From contig DASWDU010000050.1 of assembly GCA_036395115.1 (NCBI GenBank), positions 1 to 59,454 of the forward strand: DNA of 59,454 nucleotides, read 5' to 3'. The number at the start of each line of letters is the position of its first letter. Position 1 is the first letter of the stretch. Origin of the DNA: Thermoplasmata archaeon. GTDB taxonomy: Archaea; Thermoplasmatota; Thermoplasmata; RBG-16-68-12. Made by a program: the position numbers and the translations under genes. The notes under the pieces were generated by a model. That model had not been told where the DNA came from. It did not search any database and saw only the letters and a program-made list of their open reading frames with translations. Of the stretch, positions 9,901-15,263 are shown in pieces.

Positions 9901-10408
9901 AGTCGACATCGTCCGGACGCGCGGCCTCTCCCTCACCCTCGATCCGAACTCCGGCGTGTTCGACGGCCGCTTCCTGAACTACACGCTTACGATCAAGAAT
10001 TCCGGGAACGCCGACGAGACGATCGACGTGGAGATCACGAACCCCGATGACCTCGCGGCGGGCGGTTGGACCGCCCGGCTCGGGACGGTCGGCGGGCCCG
10101 CGAACGACATCCGCTTGTCCGACGTCACCGTCCCGGCGAACTCGACGACGAAGGTGCGCCTCCAGTCGCAGTCGTCCGGCGGCGCGAGCGGTGCGACCGC
10201 CATCGTGCGCGCCTCCGCGCAGGACTCGATGGCCGTCGCTTCGACGGGGTTCTTCACGCTCCAGCTGCCGGCCCTTGCCGCCGGGGCCGTCACGGAGGGT
10301 GGGCCGGACATCGCCCACGAGGTGCCGCTCAACATGCAACTCGTCGCGGCCCTCGTCGCGGGCGCGGCCGCGGTCGGGGTGGGCCTGTTCCTCACCCGGA
10401 GGCGGTGA
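3911..10408 (+). CDS. aglB: AglB/STT3 oligosaccharyltransferase fused to a giant repeat extension
   Basis: Dolichyl-linked oligosaccharide:protein glycosyltransferase, which transfers a lipid-linked glycan to Asn of N-x-S/T outside the membrane. Residues 1 to about 915 are the STT3/AglB part: multiple membrane helices, D58, a DxD at D171-A-D173, and the catalytic motif WWDYG at 585-589. Most archaeal AglBs end around here. This protein continues to residue 2165 with roughly ten Ig-like carboxypeptidase-regulatory-type repeats (about 920-1890), a Ca-binding-like SDGDGIPDW stretch near 1005, two NEW3/CARDB-like domains (about 1910-2110), and a final membrane helix followed by RRR. The frame stays open throughout. 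Start is GTG 3911 behind GGAGGG; a TATA (ATAAATAG) lies at 3861-3868. Confidence 0.9.
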   Translation: MDEGKGWLRAPWRTAAILVLILGLALFVRVYFVYGLAFAGAPSTCDANTLIEVSGGSDSYYWDRALCYSFQTGKDLGKDCMTNFPVCFQNPRPPLFPWFSLLVGRTLSPLFPSAWNAVEFVFLLSTGLFGALTVFPTYALGKEAFGRKAGIIAALLLAVSVGHLQRSNATDADHDAFTLFFVVTTFYFFLRALKTMKGRRWVENWFRRESISAGVGGFFRENRTSVLYALLAGLCVTVIALAWQGWAYVSVILLVWFAAEMFVDRFRNEDPMGAWILFVIALATPIALAFQWYYVRNNIRVWFDVPAYLFLAAMVLGLAFTVTRDYPWTLVIPSTLIAGGVGLAVAVVVNPTLASAFVTGAGYFIQSKLVTTIAEDQAPGMSQLILSFGLFTFGMSLVAIAYMLWQIPRRRDPAYRIAVIWTVVAAFMAITAARFIFNASPAFAIAAGYAIDLVLVRADFATMRRTYRSLAEGSWRNAVRKSLKVRHILAAFGIVFLVLVPNVWFGLDAAIPFELKTQYDRQVASTLPSFLRAPGYNPSSTSPFYFGAFGYTLPKVTDYYPAAWTWFRTQDAGEPPELRPAYLSWWDYGFEAVDRGAHPTVADNFQNGYALAGQFLTAQNETQGIALLAVRLVEGDYWAHGRTIGPEVRDALSAYGISADAFAGVLRHPDQYVALVLADPLTYGVWDSNMHPFNAQYIVLTHLLTARMGEERMVDLYHALRDATDRDIGYFAVDSRLFPISAQNTGIFYAPVKLADHRVIQLPDGRVLPAEFFQIFVNTTRASNVQIQFVQPGDQITSQRIAYQPAFYNSMFYRAYVGYSPPEIGFPNNPTIPGFDPGMQGFPPEPAWNLTHWRVVYRTSYFNPFPDVANHTDAWQAMNYVDAQKKQADIQAGKMKGTVDLSTLSTVANGVVFLRYYDGAWVNGTVSADGVPLARVNITVTDELGTPHYWTTTDAGGRYSALVPFGNVTITASVGRRSTSLIGTRTLAAATLPVSEDQAMRVPSDSDGDGIPDWIMTRDLHVPAHSESGTLFFDLDRNGAFQAGDAVLPGATLTFTDKEFPYARTATSRPDGSFTVSPMPAGTYAVTVQANRHTVRAADGTIGTSDVTANVAVPYANVRGTASSSLGGPVAGASLEAVDATNGTTLRFTADREGSYLIRPLMAGNYTVTAASGDIASNPARVRAQNSDFFLNLTLRPSGTVAGSTTLFGTDQPFASLDFQAATDPSTVRTATSDASARYSIRLPAGEWFVSGRLYQGTTLYASLGRVLVAAGATTAFDAMFVQGVRVGGTVFDPNPAIRNPQASVAFTNGAGQRWLTTSASGGYLAFLPTGTYDVEAFTAAAASFRSVALTGSRTVDIRLVNASEAVRGSVYRDVNGNAALDPGEAVAGAHIALTDDAGAHIALTTNATGGFFVPLFGNHTYQGSVSALGFETRAIPTSSPAGLRTLLPIALVPTSVDVRGSVLLGGAPLLNRPVTVRAVAIGEGAVAQTAVTDSNGGYGFRVVPGTYDLVVDENVSTTRDSRYQNEESNGIDVSVGQAALGVDIAIVVRTRVTGNVTLSGAPQSASLSFDGPEHRTAEATTAGFEVYLVPGSYAVYGTKQIVPEVYAFISTATVPATNLTFALVKATRVAGHALFNGAGVVGPMPVSFARAEGGLVNVSTDSSGAYTAYLVPGNYTVTLTGTNSATEAGVPRFYAYAFTGGLAVAPGVAEISFDIAVSRSFDNTTVSGTVSFGGFGVDATVTFNARGGGAITATASSGSNGSYSVGLAPGTYDVYASRALGSAVSFFQITVPHASESVRDIALASGFALFGVTTDPRGARTSASIEIQSTATLELTSDGSGSYSTVLPTGVYTITATKAATENGISVTYLATTSVALQLDTVANLALEKVVSRSVVVSWDASQRQAIAAGSSATYTIVVRNTGNVADTWSLSGRPADWQFAFAPSTVSLNFGASGTSAAVSVTLTSPSDALVDHGTITLVATSTTDGTTQGTVDVQVDIVRTRGLSLTLDPNSGVFDGRFLNYTLTIKNSGNADETIDVEITNPDDLAAGGWTARLGTVGGPANDIRLSDVTVPANSTTKVRLQSQSSGGASGATAIVRASAQDSMAVASTGFFTLQLPALAAGAVTEGGPDIAHEVPLNMQLVAALVAGAAAVGVGLFLTRRR

Positions 10409-10409
10409 A

Positions 10410-11180
10410 CTGGCCGCGCGCACGGCGATCCTGGGGGCCGCAGTCTTGCTGGCGGTCTTCGCCCTCGCGGTCCCTTCGGCCACCGCCCAGTTGCCGCTCG
10501 TCGTCAACCTCACGGGTCCTTCGTCCCTCGCCCCGAGCCAACGGGCGGCGTACAACCTGACGATCTCCGGCGGGCCGACGGGCGAGGTGACGTACACCGC
10601 CCGCTGGTACGTCACAGGCCCCGATGCGGCGGGCGCGGTCCCGTCCAGTTCGAACCCGACGACGGAGACGCGGAACACGACGTCCTTCCGGCTGAACATC
10701 ACCGCGCCGCCGCGGGACACCGACGTGAGGCTCGTCGTGAGCGTGGGCGCGCAGGTCGGGACGACGTCCGAGAACACGAGCGTCGAGAAGTCGATTATCG
10801 TCATCACGCCGATTCTCCTGTCGGCAACGTTCCGGAACGACGGGACGACCGCAGCCGTCAACCTGACGGCGCGCTTCTTCGTGGACGACGCCCTCGTGGG
10901 TTCGCGGAAGATCGCGAGGATCGACTCGCATGCGCAGGCGACCGCGTCGTTCAACTACCTCCCGATCGGGCTCCAGCCCGGCGCCCATCGCGTGCGGATC
11001 GAGGCGGATCTCGACGGGAACGGCATCATCGATTCGTCCCGCGGCGAGGCCTTTGCTTCCGACCTGTTCTATCGGACGACGCCCGGCCTCGGGACCGGCT
11101 GGACGGTCCTCATCGGGATCGCGGTGTTCCTGCCCGTCCTGATTGCGACCGTCGCGGTGCGCCGACGCGGGCGCCCCTAA
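10410..11180 (+). CDS. Membrane-anchored surface protein, probable CTG start
   Basis: About 256 residues: a signal peptide-like start (LAARTAILGAAVLLAVFALAV then PSATAQ), an extracellular beta-rich region with several N-x-T sequons (NLTG, NLTI, NTTS, NITA), and a C-terminal helix followed by RRRGRP. This is a type I topology like the C-terminus of the preceding AglB fusion. No ATG or GTG lies at a sensible place in frame. CTG 10410 begins 2 bases after the aglB stop and 7 bases behind GGAGG (10398-10402), so CTG initiation is proposed. TTG 10446 is possible but would cut the signal peptide short. A third option is GTG 10405 plus a lost base. Confidence 0.7.
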   Translation: MAARTAILGAAVLLAVFALAVPSATAQLPLVVNLTGPSSLAPSQRAAYNLTISGGPTGEVTYTARWYVTGPDAAGAVPSSSNPTTETRNTTSFRLNITAPPRDTDVRLVVSVGAQVGTTSENTSVEKSIIVITPILLSATFRNDGTTAAVNLTARFFVDDALVGSRKIARIDSHAQATASFNYLPIGLQPGAHRVRIEADLDGNGIIDSSRGEAFASDLFYRTTPGLGTGWTVLIGIAVFLPVLIATVAVRRRGRP

Positions 11181-11801
11181 TCAGGCCGACTCGAGCAGCC
11201 ACACGTCGGAACGGTTCCGCAGCAACATCCCGAGCTTCGTGCGGGTGATCCCCGCGCGCTTCAAGAGCGGTTCGAGCTTCGCCTCTTCGGGCACCTGCGC
11301 CTCGCCGTCGACCCATGCCGTGGCGACGGGCTGGTACCGCACGCCGCGGTCGGCCACCCGGACGCGCGCCGCGGCCGCCTCTCGGAACGTGTGGAGCACG
11401 ACGTGCACGGACGTGACCGCGGTCGGCTGCACCTTGTGGTTGTAGAACCGCGCGACCTCGCGGTGGACCGGCGCGAACTCCCCGACGCGCTTCGCGTACT
11501 CCCGCCATCCGCGCTCGAAGGGCGAACGCAAGGTCGACATGCAATGCTCGGTGACCGGCAGGACCTCCTCGAACGTCGAGAGGATCGACTGGCCCGTCGT
11601 CAGCGCGGATAGGAACTCGGGCCACGTGCCGTACTCCTCCTTCGGCATCGAGTTCGCGAGGTTCCTCGCGAGCGAGAGGAGGTAGTTGTGCAGGCCCCCG
11701 ACGCCGACCTTTGCGGCGATGTCCTCGAGGAACAGATGCGTCGCGATCTCGACGAACGGGTTGCTGTCGGGGATCCGGGATTCCGGCATGCTAGCGGTCA
11801 C
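11181..11801 (-). CDS. Unknown protein B of the KaiC/roadblock operon
   Basis: 206-residue soluble protein of unrecognised family, last gene of a four-gene operon. Its N-terminal half aligns by eye with the preceding gene product: LFLEDIAAKVGVGGLHNYLL matches LIEDMIEKAGADGVVEFWQ, RNLANSMPKEEYGTW matches DNLASRMGKEAYLGW, and LPVTEHCMS matches TPLTDMAIT. The two are therefore diverged paralogs. Unlike its partner it has a single cysteine. It overlaps the preceding gene by 11 bases, which implies translational coupling. Its C-terminal part (LLKRAGITRTKLGMLLRNRS) resembles the end of the partner (INEDHVRALLRNYE). No catalytic motif is visible. Confidence 0.75.
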   Translation of the reverse strand: MTASMPESRIPDSNPFVEIATHLFLEDIAAKVGVGGLHNYLLSLARNLANSMPKEEYGTWPEFLSALTTGQSILSTFEEVLPVTEHCMSTLRSPFERGWREYAKRVGEFAPVHREVARFYNHKVQPTAVTSVHVVLHTFREAAAARVRVADRGVRYQPVATAWVDGEAQVPEEAKLEPLLKRAGITRTKLGMLLRNRSDVWLLESA

Positions 11802-12411
11802 CTTTGATCCGCGCGCCGCGCAGCACGAGGGCGTACACGCACTCGTAGTTCCGGAGCAAGGCGCGGACGTGGTCCTCGTTGATGTTCACCTGCGAGACGT
11901 TCTTCGGGGAGATCTTCGCTGCTCCGCTCCAACCGCGGGTGGCGAGGAGGTAGCACGCGAGGGAGTTCCCCGAGACGGTGACGTTCTTCGCGATCTCCTC
12001 GCGGAATCGCTCGTGGAAGACGCAGAAGTTGCATACCGCGATGTTGTGGACGTTCTCGTTGTACTCCTCCGTCACGATGCGATCCGCGGGGCTCATCCGG
12101 CCGACGGCGAAGCGCGTGCGGAAGATCGTCGGGACGTAGCAGCACTGCCGCATCGCGTACAGGTAGCCGACGACGTCCCCGTCGACATCGGTGATGGCCA
12201 TGTCCGTGAGGGGCGTGACCTCGCCCTCGATGCTGAAGGCCGTCCGGCCCTCGCGCACCGCGACGTTGAAGGAGGTCCACCCGAGGTACGCCTCCTTGCC
12301 CATCCGGCTCGCGAGATTGTCCCCGACCCGCTGCCAGAACTCGACGACGCCGTCGGCGCCGGCCTTCTCGATCATGTCTTCGATCAGGGACGCGAGCGCG
12401 ACATCGATCAT
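11791..12411 (-). CDS. Unknown protein A of the KaiC/roadblock operon, cysteine-rich
   Basis: 206 residues, paralog of the following gene product. It carries five cysteines that the paralog lacks: C90, C91, C127, C130 (CNFC) and C153, plus H133. This set could bind a metal or haem-like group, or sense redox state. The length and the helical N-terminus with a central small-molecule-like region recall V4R/heme-NO-binding-type sensor folds, but that is a guess. It starts 21 bases after the roadblock gene and overlaps the next gene by 11 bases. No family name can be given. Confidence 0.75.
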   Translation of the reverse strand: MIDVALASLIEDMIEKAGADGVVEFWQRVGDNLASRMGKEAYLGWTSFNVAVREGRTAFSIEGEVTPLTDMAITDVDGDVVGYLYAMRQCCYVPTIFRTRFAVGRMSPADRIVTEEYNENVHNIAVCNFCVFHERFREEIAKNVTVSGNSLACYLLATRGWSGAAKISPKNVSQVNINEDHVRALLRNYECVYALVLRGARIKGDR

Positions 12412-12432
12412 GGGCGGACACCGATCATGGGA

Positions 12433-13221
12433 TCACACGAACGAGGTGAGGACCTGCTTCAGGTACGCCCGCCACTCCTTCTCCGCCTTCGCCGTGACGG
12501 TGTCGCCGCGCAGGTCGCGCACCTTCTCGGTCACGATCGACACGAATTGGTCCCAGTGCGCCGCCGTCATGTAGGGCGCCGTCGTGCCGACCTCGTTGTA
12601 CGCCATCGTCACGATCTCCTGGAGCGGGCCGGGGCCGACGAGCGCGCCCAGCCTCGCCTGGAGATGCTGCGCGATTTCCTTGTTCTTCTTGAACTCCTTC
12701 GTCTCCCCGAATTTCTCGACGAAGAGGATGCGCGTGAGCCGCTTCAGCTCGAGCGCGACGGCCTCGTCGTACGTCGCGAGGACGGCGGGCGTGATCGGCT
12801 TCGACTCGAACAGGTGTCGCACGACAATCGAGGTCTTGACGACGTTCGCGAGGACGCCCTGCATCTTCGTGATCTCGACCGGCTTCGCCGTCAGGAAGAC
12901 GAGGAACGCCCGGTCGCCGACGCCGGAGATGATGATCGTCCCGGCCTCGAACTGCTGGACGGACATCATCATGTTCTGGCCGCCGAGCTGGTTGCAGATG
13001 TGGGCCAGGTTCCCCTTGAGCAGGTTCAGGAGCCGATACTGCCGCGGATCCAGCTGGTTCGGGATCGAGGACGAGAAGATCCGGCCGTCGACGCCGAGGA
13101 ACATCGCGATGTTGAGATCGTTCTCCTCGCGCGCCCGCTTGAGTTCCGTCTCAAGGAGGTGCTTCAGATGACCGGCCGTCTCGGCCCCCATCGTCTTGTC
13201 GACCGTGCCGGCGTAGGGCAT
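12433..13221 (-). CDS. Roadblock/LC7-domain protein with C-terminal extension
   Basis: 262 residues. Residues about 15-130 look like a roadblock/LC7 (Longin-like) domain: a helix (HLKHLLETELKRAREEN), strands IAMFLGVDGRIFSS and MMMSVQQFEAGTIIISGVGD, then RAFLVFLTAKP and a closing helix. Such domains scaffold or regulate P-loop NTPases in archaea. The remaining 130 residues are helical and unrecognised. The ATG follows directly on the stop of the KaiC-like gene with no spacer, so the two products are made together, and the roadblock protein may regulate the ATPase. Partnership is inferred from context. Confidence 0.82.
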   Translation of the reverse strand: MPYAGTVDKTMGAETAGHLKHLLETELKRAREENDLNIAMFLGVDGRIFSSSIPNQLDPRQYRLLNLLKGNLAHICNQLGGQNMMMSVQQFEAGTIIISGVGDRAFLVFLTAKPVEITKMQGVLANVVKTSIVVRHLFESKPITPAVLATYDEAVALELKRLTRILFVEKFGETKEFKKNKEIAQHLQARLGALVGPGPLQEIVTMAYNEVGTTAPYMTAAHWDQFVSIVTEKVRDLRGDTVTAKAEKEWRAYLKQVLTSFV

Positions 13222-14112
13222 CTAGCCGCCCCGCTTGAGCCCGTACGAATTGAAGAGGATCTGCAGGGCTTCCTCGGGCGAGTAATCGTAGTCCCAGCTC
13301 TTCTGCATCTTCTTGATCCGCTCGACGACGCGCGCGGGCGCCTTCATCCCCTCGGCCGTCCTGAGGGCCTCGTCGAAGGTCTTCGCGTGCGATCGCGTCA
13401 GCTCCTCGGGGATCGGCGTGGGACTCGCGCGGACGACGATGCCGACCCCGCGCGCGAACAGGTAGGGATAGACGCCCTCGCCGTGATGGGAGCCCCGCAT
13501 CTTCAAGAGCTTGAGCGTGCGGTTGAACGCCCCGCCGATCGGGTAATACTCGAGGTGGATCGCGCCGTCGGACAGGTAGATCGGCAGGAGGACGTCCTCC
13601 CCGATCGTCTCGCCCGGCTTCGCGTGCTCCTCGACCGTGCACAGCACGACGCCGAGTTCCTTGAGCGTGTAGAACAGCTTGCCGATCAGCTCGCGCTGCT
13701 CGAGTCGCTCCGCCGTCGCCCAGATCACCGGCGTCATCGGGTCAATCACGACGCGCGTGGCGATGTTGTAGTCCGCCCGCGCCTTCACGAGCTGCGGCAG
13801 CTGCTCCTCAATCATCTTCTTGAAATTGCGGCCTTTGAGGTGGATGAAGAAGAGCGATTTCTCGTAGTACTTGCGCATGTCGAAGCCCATCAGGTCCGCC
13901 TCGCGCATGATCTGCTCGGGCGGCTCTTCGAGCGTCACATACAAGGCCTGCTCACCCTGCTCGATGCCTTCCATGAGGAACTGGATCGCGAATGTGGACT
14001 TGCCCGTCCCGCTCGACCCCAGGATGACGACGGTCGACTTCGGCCAGAATCCGCCTTCGATCAGGTCGTCGAGTCCCGGGATCCCGCTCGGCACTTTCTG
14101 TACATCGGCCAT
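13222..14112 (-). CDS. KaiC-like RecA-superfamily ATPase
   Basis: 296 residues, a single KaiC domain of the archaeal KaiC-like/GvpD-like class. It shows the entry signature VPSGIPGLDDLIEGGF, Walker A GSSGTGKST at 32-40, the paired catalytic glutamates in YVTLEEPPEQ (E62, E63), and Walker B VVID at 121-124. Archaeal KaiC paralogs are signal-transduction ATPases, often genetically linked to sensor or regulator proteins. It is the first gene of the operon running down to 11181. The ATG is behind GAGAGGGG. A TATA (CTTTTAAG, 14191-14198) lies about 80 bases upstream, leaving a structured leader. Confidence 0.88.
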   Translation of the reverse strand: MADVQKVPSGIPGLDDLIEGGFWPKSTVVILGSSGTGKSTFAIQFLMEGIEQGEQALYVTLEEPPEQIMREADLMGFDMRKYYEKSLFFIHLKGRNFKKMIEEQLPQLVKARADYNIATRVVIDPMTPVIWATAERLEQRELIGKLFYTLKELGVVLCTVEEHAKPGETIGEDVLLPIYLSDGAIHLEYYPIGGAFNRTLKLLKMRGSHHGEGVYPYLFARGVGIVVRASPTPIPEELTRSHAKTFDEALRTAEGMKAPARVVERIKKMQKSWDYDYSPEEALQILFNSYGLKRGG

Positions 14113-14126
14113 GGTGGTCCCCTCTC

Positions 14127-14159
14127 GAGGCTCGCCCTCCAGAGGGAGGCGAGGGCCTC
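14127..14159 (-). promoter_or_regulatory. Hairpin in the 5' leader of the KaiC operon
   Basis: CTCGCC (14131-14136) pairs with GGCGAG (14148-14153), and flanking GAGG can extend the stem with CCTC. The structure lies between the probable TATA at 14191-14198 and the KaiC start at 14112, close to the Shine-Dalgarno. It could affect translation or mRNA stability. No known riboswitch fold was recognised. Confidence 0.4.
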
Positions 14160-14238
14160 GCTGGGTGGAATGCGCGATTCGATGCCTGCGGGCTTTTAAG
14201 TGAATTCCGACTCCGGAATCGACCCTGATAACGAAGGG

Positions 14239-14856
14239 TCAGAGCTTCTCGCGGACCGCGTCGAGTTTCTCCGCGAGATCCTGGCTTCGCGCGGCGACAG
14301 CGACCTCACCGCGCGTCTTCTCAATCAGGCTTCGCGCGACGTCCTGCTTCCTCTTCAGGGCAACGAGCGCGGTCGGATAGTCGAACCGCATGAGAGCGTC
14401 GAGGATCCGTTCCATCTTCTCTAAGAACGACGACGCGAGCTTGACGTCCCCGCGGCGCAGGTGCTCGAGCGCGAACCGCCGCAACTCGCCGACGACGTCG
14501 CCAAGGCCGAGCAGGTACGCAGTGTCCGTCACGCCGAGCTCCTTCGGGCTCGGCAACGGTTCCGCTTCGAGGATCGCATGGACGAGGAACGCCTCGCACG
14601 CCTCCTGCATCGCGTTCTCGACGATGCCCGTGTGGTACAGGTCCGGGTGGTCGTGGAGGAGGCTCTTCAACTTGAGGACCTCGTCGCGGGCCTCGGTGAG
14701 CACCGCCGAGACATCCTGACCGCGATGCATGCCCTGGATCACGCTGCCGCTCAGTCGCGCGATCGTGCGGGACGATTTGATCGTGAGTTCGCGGACCTCG
14801 TCCTTCTCGTCGAGGCGCGATTCGATGTTCGAAATCACGTCGTCGAGGTTCTTCAC
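14239..14856 (-). CDS. Translin-family protein
   Basis: 205-residue all-helical translin/TRAX homolog, a nucleic-acid-binding family; archaeal members form octameric shells and some have RNase activity. Typical segments are KSSRTIARLSGSVIQGMHRG, AMQEACEAFLVHAILEAEPL, and LGLGDVVGELRRFALEHLRR followed by LMRFDYP. The GTG at 14856 is chosen because GTTATATG (minus strand, around 14882) lies 26 bases upstream, a typical leaderless arrangement. Upstream in-frame codons belong to the gene-free stretch. GACCCT...AGGGTC at 14221-14240 overlaps the stop and could aid termination. Confidence 0.85.
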   Translation of the reverse strand: MKNLDDVISNIESRLDEKDEVRELTIKSSRTIARLSGSVIQGMHRGQDVSAVLTEARDEVLKLKSLLHDHPDLYHTGIVENAMQEACEAFLVHAILEAEPLPSPKELGVTDTAYLLGLGDVVGELRRFALEHLRRGDVKLASSFLEKMERILDALMRFDYPTALVALKRKQDVARSLIEKTRGEVAVAARSQDLAEKLDAVREKL

Positions 14857-15111
14857 GCCGCGCCCATGGCCCGACCCGTTATATGAGGGTTGGCCCCGTG
14901 CGATGGCGGGCTCATTCCTCGGTCGACTCTTCGGACGGATTTCCGTCTGACGCAGCCCGGGGACCGCGAGGATGCGCGCGACCAATTGCTTGACGTCGAC
15001 CTCCGTATAGGAGCGCCAACGGAGGGCGAGGAGGCCGTTCACGTCTTCCTTCAGATAGCCGCTCCGCTCGTACGTGTCGACGAGCGCCTCCGATCGCCAT
15101 CGGCCGAGTTC

Positions 15112-15131
15112 TGGACTAACAAGTTAGTCCA
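15112..15131. repeat. Perfect palindrome, probable protein binding site
   Basis: TGGACTAAC-AA-GTTAGTCCA: perfect 9-base arms around two bases. A related imperfect palindrome lies 79 bases away, centre to centre (15188-15212). The two share TGGACTAAC followed by A(A/T)GTT. Paired sites like these are usual for a dimeric transcription factor or a recombinase. Confidence 0.6.
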
Positions 15132-15187
15132 AACGGGAAGGAGTTCCCCCGCCCAATCGCTGCCGAAACCTCCGCAAGCCTCCGGTG

Positions 15188-15212
15188 CTTTGGACTAACA
15201 TGTTGACCAAAG
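15188..15212. repeat. Second copy of the palindromic site (imperfect)
   Basis: CTTTGGACTAAC followed by ATGTTGACCAAAG. The AACATGTT core is flanked by CTTTGG and CCAAAG arms, offset by one base. It resembles the palindrome at 15112-15131. It lies 51 bases beyond the end of purD, so it is not in the purD promoter. Confidence 0.5.
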
Positions 15213-15263
15213 CGTCGAGCGTTTGGGTTGCCGAGGGCTCGTGGCCAGTTGGGAAGCGTCTCG

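Larger units (their letters stand above)
14857..15263. other. Gene-free stretch with recombinase-like scraps and two palindromes
   Basis: No intact gene lies between translin and purD. On the minus strand, one frame reads ELGRWRSEALVDTYER (about 15060-15110) and another continues SGYLKEDVNGLLALRWRSY. The first resembles the GRWxSxxMVxxY region near the end of tyrosine recombinases, but it is only about 20 codons long and bounded by stops. It may be a decayed integrase tail or chance. Two related palindromes are listed separately. Confidence 0.35.

Noticed and set aside
11686-14199. An 837-codon open frame on the plus strand
   Set aside because: It is the antisense shadow of the KaiC/roadblock operon; the minus-strand proteins have clear motifs.
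14221-14240. GACCCT...AGGGTC hairpin as a strong terminator of translin
   Set aside because: It overlaps the stop codon and has no T-run after it, so it is mentioned only as a possible aid.
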